Part shown: positions 9,251-20,054 of the stretch, one piece after another
Numbering within the stretch: position 1 is the stretch's first letter
Layout of the letters: each line of letters starts with the position of its first letter
Assembly (NCBI RefSeq): GCF_006716065.1
Contig: NZ_VFOL01000001.1
Coordinates: forward strand, 496,001 to 560,000
Direction: 5' to 3'
DNA: 64,000 nucleotides
Source: Salinispora arenicola
GTDB taxonomy: Bacteria > Actinomycetota > Actinomycetes > Mycobacteriales > Micromonosporaceae
Program-made: the position numbers and the translations under genes
The notes under the pieces: model-generated
Databases searched by the model: none
The model's input: the letters and a program-made list of their open reading frames with translations, nothing else
What the model was told of the DNA's origin: nothing

Positions 9251-12037
9251 GTGACCGACCAGCACGACCACGACGGCCCGGACGCCGCGCTGCGCGCGGA
9301 CATCCGCCGCCTCGGCACCCTGCTCGGCCAGACTCTCGCCCGCCAGGAGGGTCGGCCCCTGCTCGACCTCGTCGAGGACATCCGCGCCCAGGTCCGCACC
9401 GACGCCCCGGCGGCCGCGCAGCGGCTCGCCGGGTTGGACGTCGCCACCGGTACCCGGCTCGCCCGCGCCTTCTCCACGTACTTCCACCTGGCCAACATCA
9501 CCGAACAGGTCCATCGCGCCCGGGATCTGCGCCGCCGCCGGGCCATTCAGGGTGGCTGGCTGGACCAGGCCGCCAAGATGATCGCCGAGCGCGGTGTCCC
9601 CGCCGAGGAGATCGCGGCGGCGGCGCGGCGGCTGGCCATCCGTCCCGTCTTCACCGCCCACCCCACCGAGGCCGCCCGCCGCTCGATCCTGAGCAAGCTG
9701 CGCGCGATCGCCGACGAGTTGGACACCGAGACCACCAACGCGGTCCTCTACGGCGCCAGCGACGAGGGCCCGGCCAACCGCCGCCTCGCCGAGCTGCTCG
9801 ACCTGATGTGGCAGACCGACGAGCTCCGGCTCGACCGCCCGGACCCGACCGACGAGGCACGAAACGCCATCTACTACCTGCGCGACCTGTACGCCGAGGC
9901 CGCTCCGCAGGTGCTCGACGACCTCGCCGACACGCTGCGTACGCTCGGGGTGGAGACCTCGCCCACCGCCCGTCCGCTCACCTTCGGCACCTGGATCGGT
10001 GGCGACCGGGACGGCAACCCGTTCGTGACGCCCACGGTGACCCGGGAAGTCCTGGCCATCCAACACGAGCACGGCCTCGCCGCCACCGAGCGGGCCATGG
10101 ACCAGCTGATCAACGAAGTGTCCGTCTCCCGGCGGCTGCGCGGCGTCTCGCTGGACCTCTCCGCAAGCCTCGCCACCGACCTGGACGCGCTGCCCGAGGT
10201 GGCGCCCCGGTTCCGGCGCGTCAATGCTGAGGAGCCGTACCGGCTCAAGGCCCGGTGCGTGAAGGCGAAGCTGGCCAACACCCGGCAGCGGCTGCGGCAG
10301 GGCACGGCGCACGTGCCGGGACGGGACTACCGTGGGTCGGGCGAGCTGATCGCCGACCTGGAACTGCTACGCGCCTCGCTGGCCCGCAACTCCGGTCAGC
10401 TCACCGCGGTGGGCCGGCTCGCCTCGACCATCCGCACGGTCTCCGCCTTCGGCCTGCACCTGGCCACCATGGACGTACGCGAACATGCCGAGAAGCACCA
10501 CGAGGTGCTGACGCAGCTGTTCGGTGCGGTGGGCGAGGTATCGGACTACCCGGCACTGAGCCGGCTGGAGCGCACCAAGTTGCTCGCCGACGAACTGACC
10601 GGACGTCGACCCCTGTCCACCGTCGACACCCCACTCACCGAGTCGGCCCGACGGACGTTCGACGTGTTCGGCACCATCCGGGAGGCGCAGGACCGGTTCG
10701 GGACCGAGGTGATCGAGTCCTACATCATCTCGATGACCCTCGGCGTGGACGACGTCCTGGCCGCCGTCGTGTTGGCCCGGGAGGCCGGGCTGGTGGACGT
10801 GCACAGCAGCCGGGCCCGGATCGGCTTCGTGCCGCTGCTGGAGACCCCGGCCGAGTTGAACGCCGGCGGTGACCTGCTGGACGAGCTGCTGTCGCTGCCC
10901 GCCTACCGGGCCCTGGTCGCGGCCCGCGGCGACGTCCAGGAGGTGATGCTCGGCTACTCCGACTCCAACAAGGAGGCCGGCATCACCACCAGCCAGTGGT
11001 CCATCCACCGGGCCCAGCGCGCGCTGCGCGACGTGGCCGCCCGGCACGGCGTGCACCTGCGGCTCTTCCACGGCCGGGGCGGCACCGTCGGCCGGGGCGG
11101 TGGGCCGACGCACGACGCGATCCTGGCCCAGCCGTACGGCACCCTCGACGGCGAGATCAAGGTGACCGAGCAGGGTGAGGTGATCTCCGACAAGTACACC
11201 CTGCCGGCCCTGGCCCGGGAGAACCTGGAGCTGACCGTTGCCGCGGTGCTCCAGTCGACGCTGCTGCACACCGCGCCCCGGCAGCCGGCCGAGATGCTGG
11301 AACGCTGGGACGCGACAATGGACGTGGTGAGCGCGGCGGCCTACCGCTCGTACCGGGACCTGGTCGAGGATCCGGACCTGCCGGCGTACTTCTGGGCGTC
11401 CACACCGACCGAACTGCTGGGCGCGTTGAACATCGGTTCCCGGCCGGCGAAGCGGCCGAACACGGGCGCCGGGCTCGCCGGCCTGCGGGCCATCCCGTGG
11501 GTGTTCGGCTGGACCCAGACCCGACAGATCGTCCCCGGCTGGTTCGGTGTCGGCTCCGGCCTGGCGGCGGCCCGTGCCGCCGGCCACGCGGACGTGCTCG
11601 CTGAGATGCACCGCAGTTGGCACTTCTTCCGGACGTTCCTGTCGAACGTGGAGATGATGCTGACCAAGACCGACCTGGCGATCGCTCGCCGGTATGTGGA
11701 GACGCTGGTGCCGAAGAAGCTGCACCCGATCTTCCACAAGATCGAGCAGGAGTACGAGTTGACCCGGCGGGAGGTGCTCGCCGTGACCGTGACCCCGGAC
11801 CTGCTGGAGAACGCGCCGGTGCTGCAGCGCACGCTGGCCGTACGGGACACCTACCTGGAGCCGCTGCACCACCTCCAGGTGGCGTTGCTGCGGCAGTACC
11901 GTGAGTCCGGTGCGCCGGGCCGGGCGGTGGCGACGGCGCCGGGTGGCCGACGGGCGCCGAGCGACGGCACCGCCCTGGAACGCGCCCTGCTCACCACGGT
12001 CAACGGCATCGCCGCCGGCATGCGCAATACCGGCTGA
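9251..12037 (+). CDS. ppc: Phosphoenolpyruvate carboxylase
   Basis: Carboxylates PEP with bicarbonate to oxaloacetate, the anaplerotic feed of the TCA cycle; cytosolic. The 928-residue protein shows the catalytic histidine motif VFTAHPTEA (His137), [15 protein letters not shown], the [13 protein letters not shown] segment and the glycine-rich [14 protein letters not shown] loop. It ends in [11 protein letters not shown], matching the conserved C-terminus. The GTG start has AAGGAG 6 nt upstream. With pckG and glpX elsewhere in the window it covers both directions of flux between PEP and oxaloacetate. Confidence 0.97.
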   Translation: MTDQHDHDGPDAALRADIRRLGTLLGQTLARQEGRPLLDLVEDIRAQVRTDAPAAAQRLAGLDVATGTRLARAFSTYFHLANITEQVHRARDLRRRRAIQGGWLDQAAKMIAERGVPAEEIAAAARRLAIRPVFTAHPTEAARRSILSKLRAIADELDTETTNAVLYGASDEGPANRRLAELLDLMWQTDELRLDRPDPTDEARNAIYYLRDLYAEAAPQVLDDLADTLRTLGVETSPTARPLTFGTWIGGDRDGNPFVTPTVTREVLAIQHEHGLAATERAMDQLINEVSVSRRLRGVSLDLSASLATDLDALPEVAPRFRRVNAEEPYRLKARCVKAKLANTRQRLRQGTAHVPGRDYRGSGELIADLELLRASLARNSGQLTAVGRLASTIRTVSAFGLHLATMDVREHAEKHHEVLTQLFGAVGEVSDYPALSRLERTKLLADELTGRRPLSTVDTPLTESARRTFDVFGTIREAQDRFGTEVIESYIISMTLGVDDVLAAVVLAREAGLVDVHSSRARIGFVPLLETPAELNAGGDLLDELLSLPAYRALVAARGDVQEVMLGYSDSNKEAGITTSQWSIHRAQRALRDVAARHGVHLRLFHGRGGTVGRGGGPTHDAILAQPYGTLDGEIKVTEQGEVISDKYTLPALARENLELTVAAVLQSTLLHTAPRQPAEMLERWDATMDVVSAAAYRSYRDLVEDPDLPAYFWASTPTELLGALNIGSRPAKRPNTGAGLAGLRAIPWVFGWTQTRQIVPGWFGVGSGLAAARAAGHADVLAEMHRSWHFFRTFLSNVEMMLTKTDLAIARRYVETLVPKKLHPIFHKIEQEYELTRREVLAVTVTPDLLENAPVLQRTLAVRDTYLEPLHHLQVALLRQYRESGAPGRAVATAPGGRRAPSDGTALERALLTTVNGIAAGMRNTG

Positions 12038-12136
12038 CCGCCGTGGTGGGGCCTTCCTGCCGGCCGCGGCGGACCCCTCCGACACCCCGGTCCGCCCGGC
12101 CCGCGCAGGTCGTACCCGTTTGACATGCTCGGCGGC

Positions 12137-13336
12137 ATGGATTTTCCGACGCTGGCCGTGGTGCTCGTCTGCCTCGCCTCGGGAGGCGCGGTGGGGTGGT
12201 ACGCCGCCCGGGTCCGGTCCGCAACGGAGCTGGCCCGGCTGGAGGCCACGCTGGCCGCGGCCAGGGCAGGCGAAAGCCGGCTGGAACAGTCCCTGCGGAC
12301 GCTCAACTACGAGGCGACCGCACAGTCCCAGGAGGCAGTGGCGCGCGCCGTGGCACCCCTGCACGAGACACTTCACCGCTACGAGCAGCGGGTCAACGAG
12401 TTGGAGCGCGACCGGGTCGACGCCTACGCCGAGCTGCGTGCGCAGGTGCGGGCCATGAGCACCGTCTCCGGCGAACTGCGTACCGAGACCAAACAGCTCG
12501 TCGCCGCGCTGCGGGCGCCCCAGGTCCGGGGTCGGTGGGGCGAGCACCAGCTGCGCCGCATCGTGGAGGCGGCCGGCATGCTGGAGCACTGCGACTTCGC
12601 CGAGCAGGTAACCGCCGCCACGACCGATCAACGGGTGGTCCGCCCCGACCTGGTGGTGCGCCTGCACGGGGGCCGGTGCGTGGTGGTGGACGCGAAGGTG
12701 CCCTTCGAGGCGTACCTGACGGCGATGGAGGCACGCGACGAGCATGGGCGGGACACCCACCTCGACGCGCACGCGAGACACCTGCGTGCCCACATCGACG
12801 CGTTGGCCGCGAAGGCGTACTGGGCCGCGTTCGACCAGTCGCCGGAGTTCGTGGTGCTCTTCGTGCCGGCCGACCCGTTCCTCGATGTCGCGGTGCAGCG
12901 CGACCCGACGCTGCTGGAGCACGCGTTCGCCCGGAACGTGGTGCTGGCGACCCCGGCCACCCTGGTCGCGTTGCTGCGCACCGTCGCCTACACCTGGCGA
13001 CAGGAGGTGCTGGCCAGCAATGCGGTGGCGGTACACACGCTCGCCCGGGAACTGCACGGTCGACTCTGCACGCTCGGCGAGCACGTGGGCAGGCTGGGGT
13101 CCGCACTCGGCGGAGCGGTGACGGCGTACAACCGGGCAGTCGGCTCGCTGGAGGCGCGGGTCCTGGTCAGCGCACGGAAGCTCGCGGAGCTGGGCGTCTC
13201 CGACGAGGAGTTGGCCACGCCGGCGCAGGTGGAACTCGCGCCTCGCCAGCCGCAGGCACCAGAGCTGTCCGAGCTGGCTCCAAAGTGGACGACAACGACT
13301 CCGGAGTGGACGACACGCTCACCGAACACATTGTGA
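12137..13336 (+). CDS. rmuC: RmuC-family DNA recombination protein
   Basis: RmuC proteins limit recombination at inverted repeats and carry a restriction-endonuclease-like fold. The 399-residue product has an N-terminal membrane helix (about residues 5-23), a coiled coil to about 125, then the family hallmarks GRWGEHQLRRIVEAAGM and RPDLVVRLHGG followed by VVVDAKVPFEAYL. The Lys in DAK and the adjacent acidic residue fit a PD-(D/E)xK site. The start is uncertain: an in-frame ATG at 12125 exists, but 12137 gives the usual membrane-proximal N-terminus. The last 20 residues are a Thr/Trp-rich tail. Confidence 0.9.
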   Translation: MDFPTLAVVLVCLASGGAVGWYAARVRSATELARLEATLAAARAGESRLEQSLRTLNYEATAQSQEAVARAVAPLHETLHRYEQRVNELERDRVDAYAELRAQVRAMSTVSGELRTETKQLVAALRAPQVRGRWGEHQLRRIVEAAGMLEHCDFAEQVTAATTDQRVVRPDLVVRLHGGRCVVVDAKVPFEAYLTAMEARDEHGRDTHLDAHARHLRAHIDALAAKAYWAAFDQSPEFVVLFVPADPFLDVAVQRDPTLLEHAFARNVVLATPATLVALLRTVAYTWRQEVLASNAVAVHTLARELHGRLCTLGEHVGRLGSALGGAVTAYNRAVGSLEARVLVSARKLAELGVSDEELATPAQVELAPRQPQAPELSELAPKWTTTTPEWTTRSPNTL

Positions 13337-13467
13337 CATCGACCAGGGGAAAAGTTACGAGATGGTCACAACGGATCGTTCAGTAGTGACAGTGAGCATC
13401 GATACCCGAAGGATTTCGCTCACGCGTGCCCTGGACCTGAGGGCCCTGTTCTCTGGAGGAAGAGAAC

Positions 13468-16400
13468 GTGAGCAAACCCCCAAACCGGAGCCGGCGTACC
13501 CCCGCCGCGCTCCTCGCGTCGGTCGTGGCCGCCAGTGCCGTGACCGTCGCGGGCGGTGCCGCCACAGCGAGCGCCGCACCCGCCGCACCGACCTCCCCCG
13601 TCGAGGCGCTGGGTTCACACGACGCGAAACTGCTCGCCGAGGCGGAAGCGAAGAAGGCCGACACCGTCACCCTGATCGTCTCGACCGACAAGGGCGAGGC
13701 GAAGGATGTCGCCGCCGACCTGACTGATCTCGGCGCGGCTGTCACTGAACGGTACGACACCATCGGATACGTCCTGGCCACGGTCCCGACCGACAAGGTG
13801 GTCGAGGCCGCCACACTGCCCGGCGTGTCCGCGGTCGACCTGGACGAAACGATTCAGCTGCCCGACCCGCGGCCGGAGAGGGTCGACGGCCGGGCAGCCG
13901 CCAAGCAGGGCAGTACGCTGGGCGGCCCCGGTGCCGACACCCGCGCGGACAACCCCTACCTGCCGGCCGGCGAGACCGGCGCCGTCAAGTTCGTTGACCG
14001 GAATCCCGAGTGGGACGGCCGGGGTGTCACCATCGGCATCATGGACTCCGGTGTGGACCTGGACCACCCGGCGCTCCAGTACACCACCACGGGCGAACGG
14101 AAGATCGTCGACTGGGTCACGGCGACGCACCCGTTCGAGGACGCCACCTGGCGGCCGATGATCAGCGAGGTCACCGGCCCGTCGTTCGAAGCAGCCGGCG
14201 TGACCTGGACCGCTCCGGCGGGCACCTACCGGTTCAACCTCTTCCGGGAGTCGATCACCGCGGGGAGCGACCCCGAAGGTGACGTCAACCGCGACGGCGA
14301 CACCACCGACCAGTGGGGCCTGCTCTACGACCCCGCCACCAACGACATCCTGGTCGACGTCGACCTTGATGGGGACTTCACGGACGAGACCGTGATGCGG
14401 CCGTACCGGGAGAAGTTCGACATCGGTCACTTCGGCAGCGACGACCCGTCAACCGCCGTCCGCGAGCAGATGCCCTTCGTGGTCGAGTTCCGTGAGGACG
14501 TCGACACCACCCCGGTCGGCGGTCCCGGCCTGGTCGACTACGTCAACATCGGCATCGTCGAGAGCGCGCACGGCAGCCACGTCGCCGGCATCACCGCCGC
14601 CAACGACATGTTCGACAACGACGTGTTCGACGGCGCCGCCCCCGGCGCCAAGATCGTTTCCGCCCGGGCCTGCGTCTGGGGTGGTGGCTGCACCTTCTCG
14701 GCGCTCACCACCGGCATGGCCGACCTGGTCATCAACCGGGGCGTCGACGTGGTCAACATGTCGATCGGTGGCCTGCCGGCGCTCAACGACGGCAACAACG
14801 CCCGCGCCGAGCTGTACAACAACCTCATCACCACGTACGGCGTCCAGCTCGTTCTCTCTGGCGGCAACTCGGGCCCCGGCCTGAACACCGTTGGTGACCC
14901 GTCAGTCACCCAGAACGCGATCAGCGTCGCGGCCAGCATCAGCAAGGACACCTGGCTGGCCAACTACGGCTCGGTGGTGAAGACGAAGAACGCCCTGTTC
15001 AACTTCTCCTCGCGCGGCCCGCGCGAGGACGGCGGCACCAAGCCGAACATCGCCGCTCCCGGCGCGGCGATCTCCACCATCCCCGTCTGGCAGGCGGGCA
15101 GCCCGGTACCCGAGGCTGGCTACTCCCTGCCGCCGGGCTACGGCATGTTCAACGGCACCTCCATGGCCGCTCCGCAGGCCGCCGGCGCGTCCGCGCTACT
15201 GCTGTCGGCCGCCCGGGCGACCGACCGGGGCGTGACCCCGGAGATGCTGCGCCGGGCGCTGTACAGCTCGGCGAAGCCGATCAAGGGCGTTCCCACGTAC
15301 GGCCAGGGCTACGGCATGGTGAACGTGCCGGGCGCGTGGAAGCTGCTGCGCAAGGGCGTGCAAACCCGTTCCTACACCTCGGAGGCCCCGGTCTGCACCG
15401 TGCTGTCCGATCAGCTGGCCACGCCGAACCGCGGTGCCGGCGTCTACAACCGGTGCGCCGCCGGCGACGGCGGTCACCGGGTCGGCAAGGCGAAGACCTA
15501 CCGGGTCAAGCTCACCCGGACCAGCGGTCCGGCCGGTACCGTCAAGCACAACATCACGCTACGCGGCAACGACGGCACCTTCCGGGCGCCGAAGTCCGTC
15601 GCGTTGCCGCTGAACCGCACCGTCACCGTCCGCGTCGTGGCCAAGCCCGATGCCGGCGCACACGGGGCGATCATGACGGTGGACGACCCAGCCACCAACA
15701 CGATCGACTTCGAGGTGTCCCTCGTGGTCGTGGCGTCCAACGAGACCCGTAAGCCGAACTTCTCCTTCTCGGCCGAGGACTCGGTCCACCGGAACAGCTC
15801 CACGTCCTACCTTGTGACCGTGCCACCGGGCACCGGCGCACTCCAGGTGAACCTCGACGGTATCGCCACCGGTTCACAGACCCGGTTCATCGCGTTCAAC
15901 CCGTACGGCGTGCCGGTGGAGAGCACCTCCAGCCGGGTCTGCTTCACCAACTACTCCGACCCCGACATCTGCAAGCCGCAGGAACGGGACTACCAGAACC
16001 CGATCCCGGGTGTCTGGGAGATCGAGGTGGAGTCGCGCCGCACCTCACCGTCGCTGAACAACCCGTACCAGCTGACGGCGCGGATCCAGGGTGTCGCGGT
16101 CGAGCCGGCCGTGGTCGAACTGCCGGCGGTTGACGCCGGCGTGGCGACCCCGGTCCAGTGGAGCCTGAACAACACCTACGGCCCGGTCACCGTCACCGGC
16201 CAGGGTGGTCCGCTCTCCAGCGTCCAGACCGCGCGCCCGACCATCGCCGAGGGCGCCGCGGAGGAGTTCCTCGTGGAGGTGCCGGCCGACGCGGCCGAGT
16301 TCACGGCCCGGATCGGCAACCCGGCGAACGCCGCAGCCGACCTGGACCTGTACGTGTTCCTGGGTTCGGAACGGGTCGGACTGTCCGCGGACGGAGACTC

Positions 16401-16716
16401 GGAGGAGGCGGTGACTCTCGACAACCCGGAACCGGGCACCTACCGGGTCGTGGTCGAGGGGTACGCGGTGGACGGCGTAGGCGGCAGCACGGCCTACGAC
16501 TACCGGGACTCGTTCTCCGCCGCGGCACTGGGCACCCTGTCGGCACCGTCGACCCAGCTCAATCTGGGACACGGCGCCACCGGCTCCGTCACCGGCACGG
16601 TGACCGCCCAGGCCAGCCCGGCCGCTGGCCGGGAACTGCAGGGTGAGCTGGCCATGGTGACGTCGGAGGGTGCGGTCGTCGGCCGCGGCGCCGTCGCCAT
16701 CGGCGCAGTGAACTGA
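13468..16716 (+). CDS. Large secreted S8 family serine peptidase (subtilase)
   Basis: A 1082-residue exported protease. The signal peptide (1-36) ends at ASA-A. Residues 45-130 look like an I9 inhibitor propeptide. The catalytic triad is visible: Asp193 in IMDSGVD, His368 in HGSHVAGI and Ser565 in NGTSMAAPQAAG, with oxyanion Asn467 in SGGNSG. Asp and His are 175 residues apart, far more than in subtilisin, and the insert carries two acidic DxNxDG/DxDxDG loops near residues 272 and 299 that look calcium-binding; this resembles tripeptidyl-peptidase II-like architecture. The C-terminal third is probably beta-sandwich domains. The GTG has GGAGGAAG upstream. A strong terminator follows. Confidence 0.93.
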   Translation: MSKPPNRSRRTPAALLASVVAASAVTVAGGAATASAAPAAPTSPVEALGSHDAKLLAEAEAKKADTVTLIVSTDKGEAKDVAADLTDLGAAVTERYDTIGYVLATVPTDKVVEAATLPGVSAVDLDETIQLPDPRPERVDGRAAAKQGSTLGGPGADTRADNPYLPAGETGAVKFVDRNPEWDGRGVTIGIMDSGVDLDHPALQYTTTGERKIVDWVTATHPFEDATWRPMISEVTGPSFEAAGVTWTAPAGTYRFNLFRESITAGSDPEGDVNRDGDTTDQWGLLYDPATNDILVDVDLDGDFTDETVMRPYREKFDIGHFGSDDPSTAVREQMPFVVEFREDVDTTPVGGPGLVDYVNIGIVESAHGSHVAGITAANDMFDNDVFDGAAPGAKIVSARACVWGGGCTFSALTTGMADLVINRGVDVVNMSIGGLPALNDGNNARAELYNNLITTYGVQLVLSGGNSGPGLNTVGDPSVTQNAISVAASISKDTWLANYGSVVKTKNALFNFSSRGPREDGGTKPNIAAPGAAISTIPVWQAGSPVPEAGYSLPPGYGMFNGTSMAAPQAAGASALLLSAARATDRGVTPEMLRRALYSSAKPIKGVPTYGQGYGMVNVPGAWKLLRKGVQTRSYTSEAPVCTVLSDQLATPNRGAGVYNRCAAGDGGHRVGKAKTYRVKLTRTSGPAGTVKHNITLRGNDGTFRAPKSVALPLNRTVTVRVVAKPDAGAHGAIMTVDDPATNTIDFEVSLVVVASNETRKPNFSFSAEDSVHRNSSTSYLVTVPPGTGALQVNLDGIATGSQTRFIAFNPYGVPVESTSSRVCFTNYSDPDICKPQERDYQNPIPGVWEIEVESRRTSPSLNNPYQLTARIQGVAVEPAVVELPAVDAGVATPVQWSLNNTYGPVTVTGQGGPLSSVQTARPTIAEGAAEEFLVEVPADAAEFTARIGNPANAAADLDLYVFLGSERVGLSADGDSEEAVTLDNPEPGTYRVVVEGYAVDGVGGSTAYDYRDSFSAAALGTLSAPSTQLNLGHGATGSVTGTVTAQASPAAGRELQGELAMVTSEGAVVGRGAVAIGAVN

Positions 16717-16729
16717 CCCATCGGGCCAC

Positions 16730-16772
16730 GGCCGGAGCCCGTCCCCGGTGACACCGGGGACGGGCTCCGGCC
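16730..16772. terminator. Bidirectional terminator hairpin
   Basis: Perfect 19-bp stem (GGCCGGAGCCCGTCCCCGG at 16730-16748 and its complement at 16754-16772) with a 5-nt loop. It lies between the convergent subtilase gene and lipoprotein gene and could serve both. No T-tract, as is common in high-GC actinobacteria. Confidence 0.85.
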
Positions 16773-16784
16773 CTCCGGCGACGT

Positions 16785-17261
16785 TCAGCCTCGCCGGGCC
16801 GCCGTCTCCACCATGAACGGAATGCCCTGCTGGCAGATCGACATCAGGTCCGGCTGTATCTTTCCGGTCACCCGCACCGACGCGCCCACGGTCAGCACCT
16901 CACGGGGCCCGCCGACCAGTAGGTACCCGTCGAGCAGCAGGCATCCGGGCTCCACCCCGGCCTGCACCGTGCCGGTCAGGGTGGCGGCGCCGACCGGTGG
17001 CGGTTTGCTCGGTCCGGCCGGCAGCTTGGGCGTACGTGTCGACGCGGTGGCCGTCGTCGGCGCCGGGGTGATCGGGGTCGGCGGGGTCGCCGGGCCGGGC
17101 GATTCGAGGTCGGCAGTCGTCGGATCCGGGTCGGCAGGGGTTGTCACCGGCGTCGCTCCCATGGGATTCGGGGGGTCGTCACCCGCCGCCTGGCCGCTGC
17201 CGCAGGCACCTAGCGCCAGGCAGACGGTCACCGCCGGGATGGCGAGCCGAAGGCTTCTCAT
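16785..17261 (-). CDS. Putative lipoprotein with proline/threonine linker
   Basis: A 158-residue exported protein: basic N-terminus, hydrophobic helix and lipobox LGAC (Cys20), then a 60-residue Pro/Thr/Ala linker, then a compact domain with TLTGTVQAG, DGYLLVGG and VRVTGKI strands that reads like an OB-fold-type barrel. The ATG at 17261 is chosen because it starts a normal signal peptide; the frame extends 9 codons further only through a TTG. No function recognised. Convergent with the large subtilase. Confidence 0.72.
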   Translation of the reverse strand: MRSLRLAIPAVTVCLALGACGSGQAAGDDPPNPMGATPVTTPADPDPTTADLESPGPATPPTPITPAPTTATASTRTPKLPAGPSKPPPVGAATLTGTVQAGVEPGCLLLDGYLLVGGPREVLTVGASVRVTGKIQPDLMSICQQGIPFMVETAARRG

Positions 17262-17360
17262 GTGATCTCGGACGCTGCGGCGGGCCAATCCGTTCCCACC
17301 CCGCCGGTACGGCCCGTCACCCGCCCACCGTCCTGGCTGGGATCGGGGCCCGCCCGCTGA

Positions 17361-18347
17361 TCAACCGTGCGCCGCCGCAGCCCGCATGTCCCGCTTCAGC
17401 TCCTGCGGCAGCGAGAAGGTCAGCCGCTCGTCCGCGGTCACCACCTCCTCGACATCGGTGAAACCGCGCGCCGCGAGGTGCGCGAGCACCTCCTGGACCA
17501 GTTCCTCGGGCACGCTGGCGCCCGACGTCAGACCGACCGTGCGGGCACCGTCGAGCCAGGCGTCGTCGATCTCACGGGCGAAGTCGACGAGATGACCTGC
17601 CCGCGCACCCGCATCGAGGGCCACCTCGACCAGTCGCACCGAGTTCGACGAGTTCGTGGAGCCAACCACGATCATGACGTCACAGTCCGGTGCGATCTGC
17701 TTGACGACGTGCTGCCGGTTACTGGTGGCGTAGCAGATGTCGTCGCTCGGCGGCGACTGGAGCAGCGGCAGCCGCTTCTTCAGCCGGGCCACCGTCTCCA
17801 GCGTCTCATCCACCGACAGGGTTGTCTGGGAGAGCCACACCACCTTGTCCGGATCCCGGACGGTGACCTGATCGGCGTCCTCCGGGCCATCGACGAGTTG
17901 GATGTGCTCGGGCGCCTCACCAGAGGTGCCAACGACCTCCTCATGCCCCTCGTGGCCGATCAGCAGAATGTCGTAGTCCTGCGCGGCGAACCGCTTCGCC
18001 TCCTGGTGCACCTTGGTGACCAGCGGACAGGTCGCGTCAATCGACTTCAGCGAACGCGCCCGCGCCTGCTCGTGAACCTCGGGGGCTACGCCGTGCGCGG
18101 AGAAGACCACGGTCGCCCCCTCCGGCACCTCCTCGTTCTCCTCCACGAAGATCGCGCCTTTGGCCTCCAGCGTCCGTACCACATGCCGGTTGTGCACGAT
18201 CTGTTTGCGGACGTAGATCGGCGCGCCGTAGAGCTTGAGCGCCTCTTCGACGGTTTGCACCGCCCGATCAACGCCCGCGCAGTAGCCGCGTGGCTTCGCC
18301 AGGAGCACACGCTTACTGCCGGTCCGGGTCGCTTCAGCCTCACTCAC
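17361..18347 (-). CDS. ispH: 4-hydroxy-3-methylbut-2-enyl diphosphate reductase IspH
   Basis: Last step of the MEP pathway: reduces HMBPP to IPP and DMAPP with a [4Fe-4S] cluster. The 328-residue product shows the three cluster cysteines in GYCAGV, DATCPLV and ICYATSNRQ, the catalytic EENE-type segment EENEEVPEG and the conserved [13 protein letters not shown] and [11 protein letters not shown] motifs. The GTG at 18347 gives the standard start ([18 protein letters not shown] near residue 13) and has a TACGAT box 6 nt upstream, so the mRNA is probably leaderless. Divergent from xseA. Confidence 0.96.
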   Translation of the reverse strand: MSEAEATRTGSKRVLLAKPRGYCAGVDRAVQTVEEALKLYGAPIYVRKQIVHNRHVVRTLEAKGAIFVEENEEVPEGATVVFSAHGVAPEVHEQARARSLKSIDATCPLVTKVHQEAKRFAAQDYDILLIGHEGHEEVVGTSGEAPEHIQLVDGPEDADQVTVRDPDKVVWLSQTTLSVDETLETVARLKKRLPLLQSPPSDDICYATSNRQHVVKQIAPDCDVMIVVGSTNSSNSVRLVEVALDAGARAGHLVDFAREIDDAWLDGARTVGLTSGASVPEELVQEVLAHLAARGFTDVEEVVTADERLTFSLPQELKRDMRAAAAHG

Positions 18348-18353
18348 CCGCCC

Positions 18354-18359
18354 ATCGTA
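18354..18359 (-). promoter_or_regulatory. -10 box of a leaderless ispH transcript
   Basis: TACGAT on the minus strand, 6 nt before the ispH GTG; no Shine-Dalgarno lies between them. Confidence 0.5.
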
Positions 18360-18407
18360 CGTGCCGGTCCACCGCCCGGCGGCGGCCGAGACCCCGGGGA
18401 CGGTCCG

Positions 18408-18413
18408 TAGGGT
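18408..18413 (+). promoter_or_regulatory. -10 box of a leaderless xseA transcript
   Basis: TAGGGT 7 nt before the GTG at 18421. The GGTGA within the same stretch could instead act as a weak ribosome site. Confidence 0.4.
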
Positions 18414-18420
18414 GAGCGGG

Positions 18421-19680
18421 GTGAGTTCGGATGCCGGAGTTACGCGCAGTACGTCCGAGAATCCATGGCCGGTCCGGATGGTCAGCCAGAAGATCAGCGC
18501 CTGGATCGCCCGCCTGGGCTGGGTCTGGGTGGACGGGCAGGTCGCGCAGGTCAGCCGTCGGCCCGGAGCGAGCACGGTCTTCCTCACGCTCCGGGATCCG
18601 TCGGCCGACCTCAGCCTGACCGTCACCACCAACCGCGACGTGCTCGACTCCGGCGCACCGCAGCTCCGCGAGGGTGCGCGGGTGGTGTTGCACGCCAAGC
18701 CCGACTTCTACGCCGCCCGGGGCACGTTGAGCCTGCGCGCCGACGAGATTCGACAGGTGGGGCTGGGCGAGTTGCTGGCCCGGCTGGAGAAGCTGAAGAA
18801 GCTGCTGGGCGCCGAGGGGCTCTTCGACCCCAGGCGCAAGCAACGCCTGCCCTTCCTCCCGCACCAGATCGGTCTGATCACTGGGCGGGCCAGCGCAGCC
18901 GAGCGGGACGTGCGCACCAACGCCCGTCGACGCTGGCCCGCCGTGACGTTCCGGACGGTCAATGTTGCCGTACAGGGGCCATCGGCCGTGCCGCAGATCG
19001 TGGACGCGCTGAGAGTGCTGGACGCCGATCCCACCACCGAGGTGATCGTCATCGCCCGGGGCGGTGGTGGCATCGAGGACCTGCTGCCCTTCTCCGACGA
19101 GGCGCTGTGCCGGGCGGTGTTCGCCTGCCGAACTCCGGTGGTCAGCGCGATCGGCCACGAGACCGACGCGCCACTGCTCGACTACGTCGCGGATGTCCGT
19201 GCCTCCACCCCGACCGACGCGGCCAAACGAATCGTCCCGGATCTGGCCGAGGAGGTGCGCGTCATCGGCCAGGCCCGCTCCCGGCTCGACCGCGCGGTAC
19301 GCAACCTGGTCGACCGCGAGGCGCACCGGCTGGAGTTGCTGCGTTCCCGGCCGGTGTTGGCCCGCCCGCAGCTGATGGTCGAGCGACTGGCGACCGACGT
19401 GTCAGCGCTGCGCCACCGGGTCGACCGCTGCCTCGCCCACACGTTGACCGCTGCCGCGGACGACCTCCGACACACCCGGGACCGTCTGCGGGCCCTCTCC
19501 CCGGCCGCCACCCTCGACCGGGGGTACGCGATCGTGCAGCGCACCGACGGACACGTCGTCCGCGCGGCGTCCGAGGTCGCCGAGGGGGATCTGGTGCGGG
19601 TCCGGCTCGCCGACGGCGAACTGGCCGCGACCATCGGCGCCGGGGATCGCCGCCAGGCTTCCCCGGCCCGAAGGCGGTAG
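18421..19680 (+). CDS. xseA: Exodeoxyribonuclease VII large subunit
   Basis: Catalytic subunit of the single-strand DNA exonuclease XseAB. The 419-residue product has the N-terminal OB-fold ([16 protein letters not shown] to [15 protein letters not shown]), then the XseA catalytic domain with [39 protein letters not shown] and [20 protein letters not shown]. Coiled helices follow and the protein ends with the usual DRGYAIVQ segment. Two further GTG codons lie upstream in frame (18361 and 18412), but 18421 has the best upstream elements. Followed after 115 bp by xseB. Confidence 0.95.
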   Translation: MSSDAGVTRSTSENPWPVRMVSQKISAWIARLGWVWVDGQVAQVSRRPGASTVFLTLRDPSADLSLTVTTNRDVLDSGAPQLREGARVVLHAKPDFYAARGTLSLRADEIRQVGLGELLARLEKLKKLLGAEGLFDPRRKQRLPFLPHQIGLITGRASAAERDVRTNARRRWPAVTFRTVNVAVQGPSAVPQIVDALRVLDADPTTEVIVIARGGGGIEDLLPFSDEALCRAVFACRTPVVSAIGHETDAPLLDYVADVRASTPTDAAKRIVPDLAEEVRVIGQARSRLDRAVRNLVDREAHRLELLRSRPVLARPQLMVERLATDVSALRHRVDRCLAHTLTAAADDLRHTRDRLRALSPAATLDRGYAIVQRTDGHVVRAASEVAEGDLVRVRLADGELAATIGAGDRRQASPARRR

Positions 19681-19795
19681 CGGTGCCCGACGGGCGTACC
19701 GCCCGGCGGGGCAGGCCGGTACCGGGGCAGGCGACCACCGCCCGTCGGTACGGCGGGGGTAGCCCCGCCCCGCGGGTGTGGTGGGATGTGGGGCG

Positions 19796-20008
19796 ATGAC
19801 CGAGGAGACGAAGGACGAGCGGCTCAGCTACGAGCAGGCCCGCGCGGAGCTGGCGTCAGTGGTGGAGCGGCTGGAGGCCGGCGGTGCCACCCTGGAGGAG
19901 TCGCTGGCGCTTTGGGAACGTGGTGAGCAGCTGACCGGGATCTGCCAAGCGTGGCTGGACGGCGCCCGTGCCCGCCTGGACGCCGCCCGTCAGGAGCACA
20001 CCGGCTGA
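19796..20008 (+). CDS. xseB: Exodeoxyribonuclease VII small subunit
   Basis: A 70-residue helical protein that binds XseA; several copies assemble per large subunit. The conserved LSYEQARAELASVVERLE and TLEESLALWERGEQL motifs are present and length is typical. The ATG at 19796 follows a G-rich stretch that can serve as ribosome site and gives the expected start. It follows xseA on the same strand. Confidence 0.94.
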   Translation: MTEETKDERLSYEQARAELASVVERLEAGGATLEESLALWERGEQLTGICQAWLDGARARLDAARQEHTG

Positions 20009-20054
20009 GCGCGCCGGTCCGCCGTCCGCCGCTTGGTGGCCGGTCAGGCCGGGA

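Noticed and set aside
9233..10312. Leftward frame of 359 codons over the ppc start
   Set aside because: Covers the ppc ribosome site and first third of ppc; no family motif.
10367..13084. 905-codon open frame antisense to ppc and rmuC
   Set aside because: Crosses two real genes and has no recognisable motif; a GC-bias shadow.
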